A stretch of DNA of 64,000 bases from Pseudomonas sp. RIT288 (GTDB taxonomy: Bacteria; Pseudomonadota; Gammaproteobacteria; Pseudomonadales; Pseudomonadaceae), in NCBI RefSeq assembly GCF_000631985.1, contig NZ_JFYN01000012.1:1-64000 (forward strand), in the 5' to 3' direction. Numbering within the stretch: the stretch's first letter is position 1; every line of letters begins with the position of its first letter. The position numbers and the translations under genes were made by a program. Under the pieces are notes generated by a model. The model saw only the letters and a program-made list of their open reading frames with translations. It was not told where the DNA came from and made no database searches. This document shows, one piece after another, positions 34,618 to 45,047 of the stretch.

Positions 34618-35559
34618 TTAACGGAACATCGCGCTGATCGATTCTTCATTGCTGATGCGGCGAACCGCTTCGGCAACAACCGGTGCGATATCCAGTTGAC
34701 GGATACGTGCACAGGCTTGTGCTGCAGCGGACAGCGGGATGGTGTTAGTCACCACCAGCTCGTCCAGCACGGAATTTTCGATATTCTCGATGGCCCGACC
34801 CGACAGCACAGGGTGTGTGCAGTAGGCAAAGACCTTGGCTGCGCCATGCTCTTTCAGGGCCTTGGCCGCGTGGCACAGAGTGCCGGCGGTATCGACCATG
34901 TCATCGACCAGAATGCAGGTACGCCCTTCGACATCACCGATGATATGCATCACTTCAGAGTGATTGGCTTTCTCACGGCGTTTGTCGATGATCCCGAGAT
35001 CCACGCCCAGGGATTTGGCAACAGCCCGTGCACGCACGACGCCACCAATGTCCGGGGACACGATCATCAGGTTTTCGAAGCGCTGATCTTCAATGTCATC
35101 CACCAGAACCGGGGAGCCGTAGATGTTATCTACCGGAATATCGAAGAAGCCCTGAATCTGGTCAGCATGCAGATCAACCGTGAGAACACGGTCGATGCCG
35201 ACTACGGTGAGCATGTCAGCAACGACTTTCGCGCTGATAGCCACACGTGCGGAACGCGGACGGCGATCCTGACGGGCATAACCAAAATAAGGAATAACAG
35301 CAGTAATACGAGTAGCCGAGGAGCGGCGGAAGGCATCAGCCATCACTACCAGTTCCATCAGGTTATCGTTGGTCGGAGCGCAAGTCGGCTGAATAATGAA
35401 AACGTCTTTACCGCGAACGTTTTCATTGATCTCGGCAGTAATTTCGCCGTCGGAGAATTTGCCGACAGAGATGTCACCGAGAGGGATATGCAGCTGACGT
35501 ACAACACGCCGAGCCAGATCGGGGTTAGCGTTCCCCGTAAAGACCATCATCTTGGACAC
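34618..35559 (-). CDS. prs: ribose-phosphate pyrophosphokinase
   Basis: A 313-residue PRPP synthase (ribose-5-phosphate + ATP to PRPP + AMP), feeding nucleotide, His, Trp and NAD synthesis. Motifs: [13 protein letters not shown] at the N-terminus, [15 protein letters not shown], the ATP-binding segment [22 protein letters not shown], and the PRPP loop [13 protein letters not shown] (about 213-225). It follows tRNA-Gln and ispE on the same strand. Confidence 0.98.
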   Translation of the reverse strand: MSKMMVFTGNANPDLARRVVRQLHIPLGDISVGKFSDGEITAEINENVRGKDVFIIQPTCAPTNDNLMELVVMADAFRRSSATRITAVIPYFGYARQDRRPRSARVAISAKVVADMLTVVGIDRVLTVDLHADQIQGFFDIPVDNIYGSPVLVDDIEDQRFENLMIVSPDIGGVVRARAVAKSLGVDLGIIDKRREKANHSEVMHIIGDVEGRTCILVDDMVDTAGTLCHAAKALKEHGAAKVFAYCTHPVLSGRAIENIENSVLDELVVTNTIPLSAAAQACARIRQLDIAPVVAEAVRRISNEESISAMFR

Positions 35560-35604
35560 GCGCAGTACCTAGAGGCTGAGGGTAACCTGGATGAGTATAG
35601 AAAA

Positions 35605-35679
35605 TGGCAGGGGCGGCTGGATTCGAACCAACGCATGGCAGGATCAAAACCTGCTGCCTTACCGCTTGGCGACGCCCCT
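35605..35679 (-). tRNA. tRNA-Gln (TTG)
   Basis: A 75-nt tRNA on the minus strand starting AGGGGCGTCGCCAAGCGGTA and ending CGCCCCTGCCA with encoded CCA. The anticodon loop TTTTGAT gives anticodon TTG. It is placed between ispE and prs on the same strand with about 40 bases on each side and no terminator, so it is probably processed out of a common transcript. Confidence 0.96.
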
Positions 35680-35716
35680 GTATCTGTTGCTTCAAGTGCC
35701 TGGCACTTGATTCCTT

Positions 35717-36568
35717 TTAGAGCAGACTTTGCAGCTTGCGATGCAACATCGAAACGTTGCTTCCTTTTGCTACAAACCCTGTAAGGGTCTCTGTCAGAAG
35801 GGCCGAGACTTTATCAGCTTCAGCTTTGCTTGGGAAGCCCCCAAACACACAACTTCCAGTTCCGGTGAGTTTTGCTTCGGTAAATTTACCTAACAAATCC
35901 AATGCGTTACGTACTTCTGGATAACGCCTTGCAACCACCGGCAAGCAGTCATTTCGACTGTTTCCCTCGGGAACGGGGCGCACTTTAATGGGCGGCGTGT
36001 TACGTGTCAACAAAGGATCGGAAAAAATTTCTGCCGTACTTACAGAGACTTGCGGCACGAGTACCAGATACCACGGTTCTTCGGGGTCGACCGGGGTCAG
36101 TTTCTCGCCCACGCCCTCGGCAAAAGCCGCGTGACCACGAACGAAAACCGGCACGTCAGCGCCAAGCGCCAGGCCCAGTGCAGCGAGGCGATCTTCATCC
36201 CAGCCCAGTTGCCACAAGTGATTGAGGCCGAGCAGGGTGGTCGCCGCGTTGGAGCTGCCGCCACCGATGCCGCCGCCCATGGGCAACACCTTGTCGATCC
36301 AGATGTCGATGCCGAGTGTGCAGCCGGACTGTTGCTGAAGCATTTTCGCCGCGCGCACGATCAGGTTGCTGTCATGGGGCACGCCTGCGAATTCGGTGTG
36401 CAGATGAATCACGCCGTCATCGCGCACGGCGAAGGTGATTTCGTCGCCGTAATCGACAAACTGAAACAGCGTCTGCAATTCGTGGTAGCCGTCAGCGCGG
36501 CGCCCGAGAATGTGCAGCATCAGATTGAGCTTGGCCGGCGACGGCAGCGTCAGACGTGGAGCGGTCAT
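35717..36568 (-). CDS. ispE: 4-diphosphocytidyl-2-C-methyl-D-erythritol kinase
   Basis: A 283-residue GHMP kinase of the MEP isoprenoid pathway. [21 protein letters not shown] is the IspE N-terminal signature, with the catalytic Lys in it. The ATP-binding glycine loop is [20 protein letters not shown] (about 90-110). The C-terminal [12 protein letters not shown] is the third GHMP motif. It follows lolB after 3 bases, the conserved TPR-lolB-ispE-tRNA-prs order of Pseudomonas. Confidence 0.97.
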   Translation of the reverse strand: MTAPRLTLPSPAKLNLMLHILGRRADGYHELQTLFQFVDYGDEITFAVRDDGVIHLHTEFAGVPHDSNLIVRAAKMLQQQSGCTLGIDIWIDKVLPMGGGIGGGSSNAATTLLGLNHLWQLGWDEDRLAALGLALGADVPVFVRGHAAFAEGVGEKLTPVDPEEPWYLVLVPQVSVSTAEIFSDPLLTRNTPPIKVRPVPEGNSRNDCLPVVARRYPEVRNALDLLGKFTEAKLTGTGSCVFGGFPSKAEADKVSALLTETLTGFVAKGSNVSMLHRKLQSLL

Positions 36569-36571
36569 GCT

Positions 36572-37189
36572 TTATTGCCCCAATTTACGCGGTTGCCAGG
36601 TCTTGATCACCAGCGTCACGTCCAGATCGGTGCCGTGCAGCTTGATCCGCTCGGGCAGCCAGTAACCGTTTTGCTCGGCGTAGCTGAGGTACTCGACCTT
36701 CCAGCCGTCCTGTTCCAGATTGGCCAGGCGACTGTCGTTATCGAGGGTCAGACGGCTTTTGCTGCTGGGTGCCGGCAGGCCACGGACCCACCAGGCCAGA
36801 TTCGACACCGGCAGCTTCCAGCCGAGTTGTTCTTCCAGCAGCGCTTCCGGCGACTCGGAGTCATAACGGCCCTGATTGGCGACTTCCAGCGAGACCTTGC
36901 CCGGACGCCCGGTCAGGCGTGCCGCGCCACGACCCAGCGGGCCGGACAGGCGAATGTCGTAGTAGTCCTGGCGTTGCAGCCAGAACAGCGTGCCGCTGCC
37001 GGAATCTTTCGGCGCGCGAATGCCGATCTTGCCGTCGATCTGCCAGCCGTCGAGGCCGGTCAGTTGTTGTTTGTTCGCGGCCCACTGAGCCGGACTGCCG
37101 TGGCCCTCGACCGATTCGCGAGCGCTGAAACCCGCGCAACCAGCGAGCAGGGCGATGAAGCTGAAAACAATAACGTGGCGCAAAAACAT
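36572..37189 (-). CDS. lolB: outer-membrane lipoprotein receptor LolB
   Basis: A 205-residue lipoprotein with signal and lipobox LLAGC (Cys18). LolB inserts lipoproteins brought by LolA into the outer membrane. Family-type sequence includes [20 protein letters not shown] (about 48-67) and [11 protein letters not shown]. It starts 3 bases after the TPR gene stop and ends 3 bases before ispE, so the three form a tight operon. Confidence 0.94.
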   Translation of the reverse strand: MFLRHVIVFSFIALLAGCAGFSARESVEGHGSPAQWAANKQQLTGLDGWQIDGKIGIRAPKDSGSGTLFWLQRQDYYDIRLSGPLGRGAARLTGRPGKVSLEVANQGRYDSESPEALLEEQLGWKLPVSNLAWWVRGLPAPSSKSRLTLDNDSRLANLEQDGWKVEYLSYAEQNGYWLPERIKLHGTDLDVTLVIKTWQPRKLGQ

Positions 37190-37192
37190 GAG

Positions 37193-38917
37193 TTAAAGAG
37201 TCTCGGATCCGGTCAGGCGCTTGATGGTGCTGCGCAGGATGGTGCTGTCGGGCTGATCTTTGAGGTACTTGCCCCAGACTTGCTTGGCCTCGCGCTGATT
37301 GCCCTTGACCCACAGAACTTCGCCCAGGTGCGCGGCGACTTCGTGGTCCGGGAAACGCTCGAGAGCCTGACGCAGATATTTCTCGGCATCGTCCAGATTG
37401 CCCATGCGGAAATTCACCCAGCCGAGGCTGTCGAGTACCGCCGGGTCTTCCGGATTGATCTGGTGCGCCTGTTCGATCAGGGCCTTGGCTTCAGCGTAGC
37501 GGGTGGTGCGATCGGACAGGGTGTAGCCCAGCGCATTGAGCGCCATGGCGTTGTCCGGGTCGCGCTTGATGATCAGGCGCAGGTCTTTTTCCATCTGCGC
37601 CAGATCATTGCGTTTTTCCGCGAGCATTGCGCGGGTGTAGAGCAGATTCAGATCGTCCGGGTATTGCTGCAAGGCTTTATCCAGAGTTTTCCAGGCCTTG
37701 TCGTCCTGTTTGTTGGCCGACAGGGTTTCGGATTCGATCAGATACAGCTGGATCGCGTAATCCGGCTGGGCATCGCGCTCGGCCGCCAGTTTGCTCTGGG
37801 CTTCAGCGGTCTTGCCGTTGTTCATCAGAATATCGGCCTGACGCAGTTGTGCCGGCAGATAGTCGTTGCCCGGGCCGACCTGAGCGTATTCGATCAGCGC
37901 GCCTTGCGGGTCATTGCGTTCTTCAGCGATGCGCCCCAGGTTCAGGTGCGCCGAATCAACATGGCTTTCACGAGCGATCAGGTCTTCCAGATAACCCTTG
38001 GCCTCGTCCCAGGCCTTGGCTTCCAGGCACACCAGCGCCAGCGAGTAACGCAGTTCATCGTCTTCGGGGTATTGCTGAACCAGGGTGGAGAACTCGGCCT
38101 TGGCGTCGTCCATCCGGTCCTGTTCGACCAGCGTGCGCGCATAGGTCAGGCGCAGGCGTTTGTCGTCCGGGTATTTCTTGATGCTTTTCTGCAACAGCGG
38201 CAGGGCTTCGTCGCCACGATTCATGGTTTGCAGCAGGCGAGCGCGCAGCAGGATCGGAGCAATCTCGCCTTCTTCCGGCGGGTTGTCTTCGAGCAGGGTC
38301 AGTGCGGCTTTATTGTCGCCGTCCTGTTGCAGCAGCAGGGCCTTGCCGAAAATCAGCTGGCTGTTTTTCGGGTGGCGCTGCAGCAGACGGTCGAAACTTT
38401 TCATCAGGCCGTTGCGGGTTTCCTGATCGGTATCGGCCGCCGACAGGGCGAGGAAGTCGAAATGGGTGTCGCCCTTGCCCTGCAGGACTTTCTCCATATA
38501 GACCATGGAGTCGTCGTAACGCCCGGCGCGGGCCAGTTGCACGGCGGCGGCGCGTTGCGCTTCGAGGTCGTCCGGAGCGTTTCTCGCCCAGATCAGCGCG
38601 GTATCCAGCGCAGGCTGGTCCGCCCCCAGATACTCGGCGATACGGAACGCGCGCTCGGAAACCCCCGGGTCCTGAGTATTGATCGCCTGGGTCACGTAGT
38701 TGTCCAGGGCAATGTCGAACCGATTGCGCTGGCCGGCGAGTTCGGCGCTCAGCAGGCTGAAAACGGTTTCCTCGCTGAATGAGCTGTAAACCTTGGGTTT
38801 TTCAGGCGTGGACGCGGTGTCTTCGACCGGCGGGGTACCGTCCGGCGAAACGGGTGCCATGGCCTGGCAGCCGCTGAGGAAGACAAAAGCAAGGAGCAAC
38901 GCGGAAGATCTATTCAT
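37193..38917 (-). CDS. TPR-repeat lipoprotein (PA4667-like)
   Basis: A 574-residue protein with a lipoprotein signal (LLLAFVFLSGC, Cys17), a Pro/Thr-rich linker, and then tetratricopeptide repeats across most of its length. Typical units are the PDDLNLLYTRAMLAEKRNDL and DNAMALNALGYTLSDRTTRY segments and a final pair near 470-540. It is first in the operon with lolB and ispE. The family is conserved in Pseudomonas. It probably acts as a periplasm-facing scaffold in the envelope; no specific partner can be named from sequence. Confidence 0.87.
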   Translation of the reverse strand: MNRSSALLLAFVFLSGCQAMAPVSPDGTPPVEDTASTPEKPKVYSSFSEETVFSLLSAELAGQRNRFDIALDNYVTQAINTQDPGVSERAFRIAEYLGADQPALDTALIWARNAPDDLEAQRAAAVQLARAGRYDDSMVYMEKVLQGKGDTHFDFLALSAADTDQETRNGLMKSFDRLLQRHPKNSQLIFGKALLLQQDGDNKAALTLLEDNPPEEGEIAPILLRARLLQTMNRGDEALPLLQKSIKKYPDDKRLRLTYARTLVEQDRMDDAKAEFSTLVQQYPEDDELRYSLALVCLEAKAWDEAKGYLEDLIARESHVDSAHLNLGRIAEERNDPQGALIEYAQVGPGNDYLPAQLRQADILMNNGKTAEAQSKLAAERDAQPDYAIQLYLIESETLSANKQDDKAWKTLDKALQQYPDDLNLLYTRAMLAEKRNDLAQMEKDLRLIIKRDPDNAMALNALGYTLSDRTTRYAEAKALIEQAHQINPEDPAVLDSLGWVNFRMGNLDDAEKYLRQALERFPDHEVAAHLGEVLWVKGNQREAKQVWGKYLKDQPDSTILRSTIKRLTGSETL

Positions 38918-39005
38918 ATAGGAGAAGGACGACTAACCTGCGGTCGGATCATCATGACACAAGCCTTCGGTCAAACATAACCGCTCAGGCAATTTACGCT
39001 GATCC

Positions 39006-39099
39006 CTGTAGGCGCTGCCGCAGGCTGCGATCTTTTGATCTTGCTTTTGATCGGTAAAAACCAGAATCAAAAGATCACAGCCTGCGGCAGCGCCTACAG
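39006..39099. repeat. REP-type inverted pair, family B (copy 4)
   Basis: Arms CTGTAGGCGCTGCCGCAGGC...GATCTTTTGAT and the inverse, in the 316-base gap (38918-39233) between the divergent TPR and hemA genes. No other element is recognised in that gap. Confidence 0.85.
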
Positions 39100-39233
39100 G
39101 GGTTGTGTGTACATGAACGAGAATGGATCGCAGCACGATGTGGAGACAATAAGGGCGATAGATATCCAATAGTTGTTCTGAATCTGACGAAGTAGGACAA
39201 TTGCCGGCTTCACGTCACCATCAGCGACCTTGA

Positions 39234-40520
39234 ATGGCCTTCCTTGCACTCGGTATTAACCACAAGACTGCTTCAGTAGACGTCCGCGAGCGCGTGGCCT
39301 TTACCCCTGAGCAGTTGGTTGAGGCCTTGCAGCAGCTCTGCCGACTCACCGACAGCCGCGAAGCTGCGATCCTCTCCACCTGCAATCGCAGTGAGCTTTA
39401 TATAGAACAGGATCAGCTGTCTGCTGATCTGGTTCTGCGCTGGCTGGCCGATTATCACCATTTAAGCCTCGATGAGCTGCGCGCGAGTGCTTATGTGCAT
39501 GAAGATGATGCGGCAGTTCGTCACATGATGCGCGTCGCCTCCGGGCTCGACTCGCTGGTGCTGGGCGAACCGCAGATTCTCGGCCAGATGAAGTCGGCCT
39601 ACGCCGTGGCGCGTGAGGCCGGCACCATCGGCCCGCTGCTGGGGCGGCTGTTTCAAGCGACGTTCAATGCCGCCAAGCAAGTGCGCACCGACACAGCCAT
39701 TGGCGAAAACCCGGTGTCCGTGGCGTTTGCCGCCGTCAGCCTGGCCAAACAGATTTTCAGCGACCTGCAACGCAGTCAGGCCCTGCTGATCGGCGCTGGC
39801 GAGACCATCACTCTGGTCGCCCGCCATTTGCATGAGCTGGGGGTCAAGCGCATCGTGGTTGCCAACCGTACGCTGGAGCGCGCGAGCTTGCTGGCCGAAC
39901 AGTTCGGTGCGCATGCGGTGCTGCTGTCGGACATTCCGGCGGAGCTGGTGCGCAGCGATATCGTGATCAGTTCGACCGCCAGCCAGTTGCCGATCCTCGG
40001 CAAGGGCGCGGTGGAAAGCGCGCTGAAACAGCGCAAGCACAAGCCGATCTTCATGGTCGACATCGCCGTACCCCGCGACATCGAGCCGGAAGTCGGTGAA
40101 CTCGACGACGTGTATCTGTACAGCGTCGACGATCTGCACGAAGTGGTCGCCGAGAACCTCAAGAGTCGTCAAGGCGCAGCCCAGGCGGCGGAAGAGATGG
40201 TCTCGGTCGGCGCCGACGATTTCATGGTGCGCCTGCGTGAGCTGGCGGCGGTCGATGTGCTCAAGGCCTATCGGCAACAGAGCGAACGCCTGCGCGACGA
40301 GGAGCTGCAAAAAGCCCTGCGTCTGCTGGCCAACGGCGGCAACGCCGAAGACGTGCTCGGGCAACTGGCCCGTGGCCTGACCAACAAACTGCTGCATGCT
40401 CCAAGCGTGCAGCTGAAAAAGCTTTCTGCCGAAGGCCGCCTCGATGCGCTGGCCATGGCCCAGGAACTCTTTGCCCTCGAGGGCTCACCGGATAGTTTTT
40501 CGGATAAAAAACCGCAATGA
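39234..40520 (+). CDS. hemA: glutamyl-tRNA reductase
   Basis: A 428-residue GluTR, the first committed step of heme synthesis (Glu-tRNA to glutamate-1-semialdehyde). The catalytic nucleophile is Cys50 in [13 protein letters not shown]. The substrate-binding [14 protein letters not shown] is at the N-terminus. The NADPH domain starts with [13 protein letters not shown] (about 187-199), and the C-terminal dimerisation helices follow. The prfA start overlaps the stop by 4 bases. The upstream ribosome-binding site is weak. Confidence 0.98.
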   Translation: MAFLALGINHKTASVDVRERVAFTPEQLVEALQQLCRLTDSREAAILSTCNRSELYIEQDQLSADLVLRWLADYHHLSLDELRASAYVHEDDAAVRHMMRVASGLDSLVLGEPQILGQMKSAYAVAREAGTIGPLLGRLFQATFNAAKQVRTDTAIGENPVSVAFAAVSLAKQIFSDLQRSQALLIGAGETITLVARHLHELGVKRIVVANRTLERASLLAEQFGAHAVLLSDIPAELVRSDIVISSTASQLPILGKGAVESALKQRKHKPIFMVDIAVPRDIEPEVGELDDVYLYSVDDLHEVVAENLKSRQGAAQAAEEMVSVGADDFMVRLRELAAVDVLKAYRQQSERLRDEELQKALRLLANGGNAEDVLGQLARGLTNKLLHAPSVQLKKLSAEGRLDALAMAQELFALEGSPDSFSDKKPQ

Positions 40521-41599
40521 AAGCGTCACTGCTCAACAAGCTGGACACCCTCCAGGACCGTTTCGAGGAACTGACCGCGCTGCTCGGCGACGGCGAAGTC
40601 ATTGCCGATCAGGCCAAATTCCGCGCTTATTCCAAGGAATACGCCGAACTTGAGCCGGTGGTGCAAGGCTATAAAAAGCTGCTCGGCGTACAAAGTGATC
40701 TCGAAGGCGCCCAGGCGCTGCTCAAGGACAGCGACCCGGACATGCGTGAAATGGCCGTGGAAGAAGTCCGCGAAGCCAAGGAATTGCTGATCAGGCTGGA
40801 AGATGATCTGCAGCGCATGCTGCTGCCCAAGGATCCCAATGACGGGCGTAACGTCTTTCTCGAAATTCGCGCCGGTACCGGTGGCGACGAGGCGGCGATC
40901 TTCTCCGGCGATCTGTTCCGCATGTACTCGCGTTACGCCGAACGACGTGGCTGGCGCGTGGAGATCCTTTCGGAAAACGAAGGCGAGCACGGTGGCTATA
41001 AAGAGGTCATCGCCCGCATTGAAGGCGACAACGTTTACGGCAAGCTGAAATTCGAGTCCGGCGCGCACCGCGTACAGCGCGTGCCTGCCACCGAATCCCA
41101 GGGCCGTATCCACACCTCGGCCTGCACCGTGGCGGTGTTGCCCGAGCCGGACGAACGGGAAGCCATCGAGATCAACCCGGCAGATTTGCGTGTCGACACT
41201 TACCGCTCCTCCGGGGCCGGTGGTCAGCACGTCAATACCACCGACTCGGCGATCCGCATCACGCACATACCGACCGGCACCGTCGTCGAGTGTCAGGAAG
41301 AACGTTCCCAGCACAAGAACCGCGCCCGGGCGATGGCCTGGCTGTCGGCCAAGCTCAACGACCAGCAGACCGCCGCAGCCGCCAATGCGATTGCCAGCGA
41401 ACGTAAATTGCTGGTCGGTTCCGGTGATCGTTCCGAGCGCATTCGCACGTACAACTTTGCCCAGGGCCGGGTCACTGACCATCGCGTCAACCTGACCCTG
41501 TACTCCCTTGATGAAATTCTCGCCGGTGGCGTTGAAGCGGTGATCGAGCCTTTGCTGGCCGAATACCAGGCCGACCAGCTTGCAGCGATAGGTGAATAA
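40517..41599 (+). CDS. prfA: peptide chain release factor 1
   Basis: A 360-residue class-1 release factor. Codon recognition uses the P190-A-T motif (RVPATESQG), which reads UAG and UAA. The catalytic G235-G-Q motif triggers peptide release and is the site methylated by PrmC, encoded immediately downstream. Coupled to hemA by a 4-base overlap and abutting prmC. Confidence 0.98.
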   Translation: MKASLLNKLDTLQDRFEELTALLGDGEVIADQAKFRAYSKEYAELEPVVQGYKKLLGVQSDLEGAQALLKDSDPDMREMAVEEVREAKELLIRLEDDLQRMLLPKDPNDGRNVFLEIRAGTGGDEAAIFSGDLFRMYSRYAERRGWRVEILSENEGEHGGYKEVIARIEGDNVYGKLKFESGAHRVQRVPATESQGRIHTSACTVAVLPEPDEREAIEINPADLRVDTYRSSGAGGQHVNTTDSAIRITHIPTGTVVECQEERSQHKNRARAMAWLSAKLNDQQTAAAANAIASERKLLVGSGDRSERIRTYNFAQGRVTDHRVNLTLYSLDEILAGGVEAVIEPLLAEYQADQLAAIGE

Positions 41600-42430
41600 A
41601 TGACCATCATTGCCAGTCTGTTGCGCGCCGCCGAACTGCCGGACTCGCCGACGGCGCGCCTGGATGCCGAATTGCTCCTGGCCGCGGCACTGGGCAAGCC
41701 GCGCAGCTTCCTGCACACCTGGCCTGAGCGCATCGTGCCCAGCGAAGCGGCGCTGCTTTTCGCCGAGTACCTGCAGCGGCGTCGCGGCGGTGAGCCGGTG
41801 GCCTATATTCTCGGTCAGCAGGGGTTCTGGAAACTCGACCTGGAAGTGGCGCCGCACACGCTGATCCCGCGCCCGGATACCGAATTGCTGGTCGAGGCCG
41901 CGCTGGAGCTACTGGCAGCAACGCCGGCGAAAGTTCTCGATCTGGGCACCGGCAGCGGCGCGATTGCGTTGGCCCTGGCCAGCGAGCGTCCGGCGTGGAA
42001 CGTCACGGCGGTGGATCGTGTGCTGGAAGCGGTGGCGCTCGCCGAACGCAATCGTCAGCGCCTGAATCTGAACAACGCTACGGTGCTGAGCAGCCACTGG
42101 TTCGGCGCCCTGGCAGGGCAGCGATTCAATCTGATCATCAGCAACCCGCCGTACATTGCCACCGCCGACCCGCATCTGGTCGAGGGCGACGTGCGCTTCG
42201 AGCCGGCCAGTGCGCTGGTGGCCGGTGTCGACGGGCTCGACGATCTGCGCCTGATCGTCGCCCAGGCCCCGGATCATCTGGAGGCCGGCGGCTGGCTGAT
42301 GCTCGAACACGGCTATGATCAAGCCGAGGTCGTGCGTGATCTGCTGCTCACTCGCGGTTTTGAACAAGTCCACAGCCGCACCGATCTGGGCGGCCATCAA
42401 CGGATCAGCCTGGGGCGCCTGCCGTGCTGA
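41600..42430 (+). CDS. prmC: release factor glutamine methyltransferase
   Basis: A 276-residue SAM-dependent methyltransferase (HemK) that modifies the Gln of the GGQ motif in release factors. The SAM loop is D114-LGTGSGAIALAL and the catalytic motif is N182-P-P-Y. It begins directly after the prfA stop and overlaps moeB by 7 bases. Confidence 0.97.
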   Translation: MTIIASLLRAAELPDSPTARLDAELLLAAALGKPRSFLHTWPERIVPSEAALLFAEYLQRRRGGEPVAYILGQQGFWKLDLEVAPHTLIPRPDTELLVEAALELLAATPAKVLDLGTGSGAIALALASERPAWNVTAVDRVLEAVALAERNRQRLNLNNATVLSSHWFGALAGQRFNLIISNPPYIATADPHLVEGDVRFEPASALVAGVDGLDDLRLIVAQAPDHLEAGGWLMLEHGYDQAEVVRDLLLTRGFEQVHSRTDLGGHQRISLGRLPC

Positions 42431-43179
42431 ATGATCAGGAATTGCTGCGCTACAGCCGGCAGATTCTGCTGCAACACATCGACATCGACGGGCAACTGAA
42501 GCTGAAAGACAGCCGCGTGCTGATCGTCGGCCTCGGCGGTCTCGGTGCGCCGGTCGCGCTGTATCTGGCGGCGGCCGGTGTCGGTGAGTTGCATCTGGCG
42601 GATTTCGACACGGTCGACCTGACCAATCTGCAACGCCAGATCATTCATGACACCGACAGCGTCGGCATGAGCAAGGTCGACTCGGCGCTCAAGCGCTTGA
42701 GCTCGATCAACCCGGAGATTCAACTGGTTCCGCATCGTCAGGCGCTCGACGAAGATTCCCTGGCCGCCGCCGTCGCTGCGGTGGATCTGGTGCTCGACTG
42801 TTCCGACAATTTTTCCACCCGCGAAGCAGTCAACGCCGCGTCCGTGGTCGCGCGCAAACCGTTGGTCAGCGGCGCGGCGATTCGTCTGGAAGGGCAGTTG
42901 TCGGTGTTCGACCCGCGTCGCCCGGAAAGTCCGTGCTACCACTGCCTGTACGGGCATGGCAGCGAAGCCGAACTGACGTGCAGCGAGGCCGGTGTGGTCG
43001 GGCCGCTGGTGGGGCTGGTCGGCAGCCTGCAGGCGCTTGAAGCGTTGAAGGTGCTGGTGGGCTTTGGTGAGCCGCTGGTGGGGCGTTTGCTGTTGATCGA
43101 TGCGCTGGGTTCGCGCTTTCGTGAACTGCGGGTCAAGCGCGATCCGGGTTGCAGCGTCTGTGGTTCGCAGCATGCGTGA
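42424..43179 (+). CDS. moeB: molybdopterin-synthase adenylyltransferase (ThiF/MoeB family)
   Basis: A 251-residue E1-like enzyme that adenylates the C-terminus of the sulfur carrier MoaD. The nucleotide-binding loop is G36[12 protein letters not shown], the RQIIH segment follows, and two CxxC pairs (CYHC near 177 and CSVC near 245) bind zinc. ThiS activation is an alternative role that cannot be excluded, since ThiF and MoeB are alike. It overlaps both prmC and murI, so hemA-prfA-prmC-moeB-murI is one compact operon. Confidence 0.93.
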   Translation: MLNDQELLRYSRQILLQHIDIDGQLKLKDSRVLIVGLGGLGAPVALYLAAAGVGELHLADFDTVDLTNLQRQIIHDTDSVGMSKVDSALKRLSSINPEIQLVPHRQALDEDSLAAAVAAVDLVLDCSDNFSTREAVNAASVVARKPLVSGAAIRLEGQLSVFDPRRPESPCYHCLYGHGSEAELTCSEAGVVGPLVGLVGSLQALEALKVLVGFGEPLVGRLLLIDALGSRFRELRVKRDPGCSVCGSQHA

Positions 43180-43963
43180 GGCGCCGATCGCGGTGTTCGA
43201 TTCCGGTGTCGGCGGCTTGTCGGTACTGGCTGAAATCCAGCGTTTGCTGCCCCATGAGTCATTGCTGTATTTCGCCGATTGCGGGCACATTCCCTACGGC
43301 GAGAAATCCCCCGAGTTCATCCGCCAGCGCTGCAACGTGATGGCCGGTTTTTTCCGCGAGCAGGGCGCCAAGGCCCTGGTGATCGCCTGCAACACGGCGA
43401 CGGTGGCCGCTGTCGCCGATCTGCGCCGGGATTTCCCCGATTGGCCGATTGTTGGCATGGAACCAGCGGTCAAACCCGCTGCTGCCGCCACCCGTAGCGG
43501 TGTGGTTGGCGTACTCGCCACCACCGGCACGTTGCAGAGTGCCAAGTTCGCCGCGTTGCTCGACCGCTTCGCCGCTGACGTTCGTGTCATTACCCAGCCG
43601 TGCCCCGGTCTGGTGGAACTGATTGAAAGCGGTGATCTGCACAGCGCCGAGTTGCGCACGTTGCTCAAACAATACGTCGATCCGCTGCTGGCCAACGGTT
43701 GCGACACGATCATTCTCGGCTGCACTCACTATCCGTTTCTCAAGCCGATGCTCAAGACGATGATCCCCGACAGCATCAGTCTGATCGACACCGGCGCGGC
43801 GGTGGCGCGGCAACTGCAACGGTTGCTGGCCGAACGTGATCTGCTCGCTGAAGGGGCGAACCGCCCGGTCAGATTCTGGACCAGTGCCGACCCCGAGTTC
43901 TTCCGCAAGACCCTGCCCCTGCTGGGCCAAGTTGCCGGCGACGTCGAAAAATTCAGCTTGTAA
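43172..43963 (+). CDS. murI: glutamate racemase
   Basis: A 263-residue racemase supplying D-glutamate for peptidoglycan. The two catalytic cysteines are C73 (ACNTATV) and C184 (GCTHYPFL, with H186). D10-SGVGGLSVL is the N-terminal signature. The frame is open upstream to 43100, but that part lies within moeB. The ATG at 43172 gives the family N-terminus and an 8-base overlap with moeB. Confidence 0.96.
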   Translation: MREAPIAVFDSGVGGLSVLAEIQRLLPHESLLYFADCGHIPYGEKSPEFIRQRCNVMAGFFREQGAKALVIACNTATVAAVADLRRDFPDWPIVGMEPAVKPAAAATRSGVVGVLATTGTLQSAKFAALLDRFAADVRVITQPCPGLVELIESGDLHSAELRTLLKQYVDPLLANGCDTIILGCTHYPFLKPMLKTMIPDSISLIDTGAAVARQLQRLLAERDLLAEGANRPVRFWTSADPEFFRKTLPLLGQVAGDVEKFSL

Positions 43964-44074
43964 AAAAAATGTGAAATAACTAAAAAACAGCTGAACTTCT
44001 AATCAGGCGCTAGCTTCTATAGCGATGAGTTATCTAGAAAACCAAACGATCGTTCCGGAAAAGGAAGTTTCAAC

Positions 44075-44593
44075 GTGAAGCGACTATTCTGCTTGGCCGC
44101 GATTGCGGCCGCACTGATGGGGCAAAGTTTTACCGCACAAGCCGCAGGCGTCGAGTTTGCAGTGGGTGCGACCAGCGATTCGACCATGACTTATCGTCTG
44201 GGCATGAATTTCGATTGGGACAAGAGCTGGCTGCAAAGCGACGTTGGTCGCCTGACCGGTTACTGGAGCGGCGCTTACACTTACTGGGAGGGTGACAAGA
44301 CTTCCAGCAACAACAGCCTGTCGTTCTCGCCGGTATTCGTTTACGAGTTTGCCGGTCAGTCGGTCAAGCCGTACGTTGAAGCGGGCATTGGTGTGGCAGC
44401 GTTCTCCAACACCAAATATGAAAGCAACAACATCGGCGGCTCTTTCCAGTTCGAAGACCGTATCGGTTTTGGTCTGCGCTTCAATGGCGGGCATGAAGTG
44501 GGGATTCGTGCGACGCACTATTCCAACGCCGGCCTGGCCAGCAGCAACGACGGTGTAGAAAGCTACGCGCTGCACTACACGATGCCGCTGTAA
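44075..44593 (+). CDS. pagL: lipid A 3-O-deacylase PagL
   Basis: A 172-residue outer-membrane beta-barrel enzyme that removes the 3-O acyl chain of lipid A. GTG start with AAGGAAG upstream; signal peptide cleaved after TAQAA (about 24). Catalytic residues are H148 and S150 (THYSNAGL), with E162 as the probable third member. It closely resembles P. aeruginosa PagL in FVYEFAG, EAGIGVAAFS and FEDRIGFGL. In P. aeruginosa the gene also lies next to murI. Confidence 0.95.
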   Translation: MKRLFCLAAIAAALMGQSFTAQAAGVEFAVGATSDSTMTYRLGMNFDWDKSWLQSDVGRLTGYWSGAYTYWEGDKTSSNNSLSFSPVFVYEFAGQSVKPYVEAGIGVAAFSNTKYESNNIGGSFQFEDRIGFGLRFNGGHEVGIRATHYSNAGLASSNDGVESYALHYTMPL

Positions 44594-44602
44594 GCAAAAT
44601 CC

Positions 44603-44679
44603 AAAGATCGCAGCCTGCGGCAGCGCCTACAGGAGATTGAGTTTTTTCCTGTAGGCGCTGCCGCAGGCTGCGATCTTTT
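44603..44679. repeat. REP-type inverted pair, family B (copy 5)
   Basis: AAAGATCGCAGCCTGCGGCA and CGCCTACAGG facing the inverse. Here the order is inverted relative to the other copies (GATC ends outside), filling the gap between the convergent pagL and ykgJ-like genes. Confidence 0.85.
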
Positions 44680-44688
44680 TGCATCTAA

Positions 44689-44994
44689 TCAACGGTAGGC
44701 AGTGGCAATGCCTTTGCGTTCTTCAATGCACTCCGGTGCGCCCATCTCGAATTCGCGACAGATCAGCGGGCGTCTTTCGTAGATCGTGCACATCATGCTG
44801 TCGCGATCCAGCGCCGCGCACCAGCCGTCGTCCAGACGCAGCATCACTTCACCACCCCACTCATCGGTATCGATAAAGCGTTCGGGCACGCCGGTGTCGG
44901 TGATCAGCATCACTTCGAGCTGGCAACAGCACGCAGCGCAGGTCGAACACGTGACCGCTGGCTCGATGATTTGCTGGTGGGGAATGGTTTTCAT
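44689..44994 (-). CDS. YkgJ-family cysteine-cluster protein
   Basis: A 101-residue protein with the cluster C16-xx-C19-xx-CCC (22-24) and later Cys residues (DGWCAAL, MMCTIYERRPLICREF) that fit a zinc- or iron-binding cysteine cluster. Family members are small cytosolic proteins of unsettled function. It follows the DUF2878 gene by 53 bases on the same strand and could be read through from the light-regulated operon, although the wider gap suggests its own promoter. Confidence 0.82.
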   Translation of the reverse strand: MKTIPHQQIIEPAVTCSTCAACCCQLEVMLITDTGVPERFIDTDEWGGEVMLRLDDGWCAALDRDSMMCTIYERRPLICREFEMGAPECIEERKGIATAYR

Positions 44995-45047
44995 GGTGCG
45001 CAGTGTAAGGCAGCCGCCGGTTGCTGTGTGAAAGGCCTGACAGACGC

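Noticed and set aside
36050..38782. A 910-codon open frame on the plus strand opposite ispE, lolB and the TPR gene
   Set aside because: It is the antisense shadow of high-GC coding sequence: composition is Gln/Arg/Val-rich with no domain, no start signal, and it spans three well-recognised genes on the other strand.
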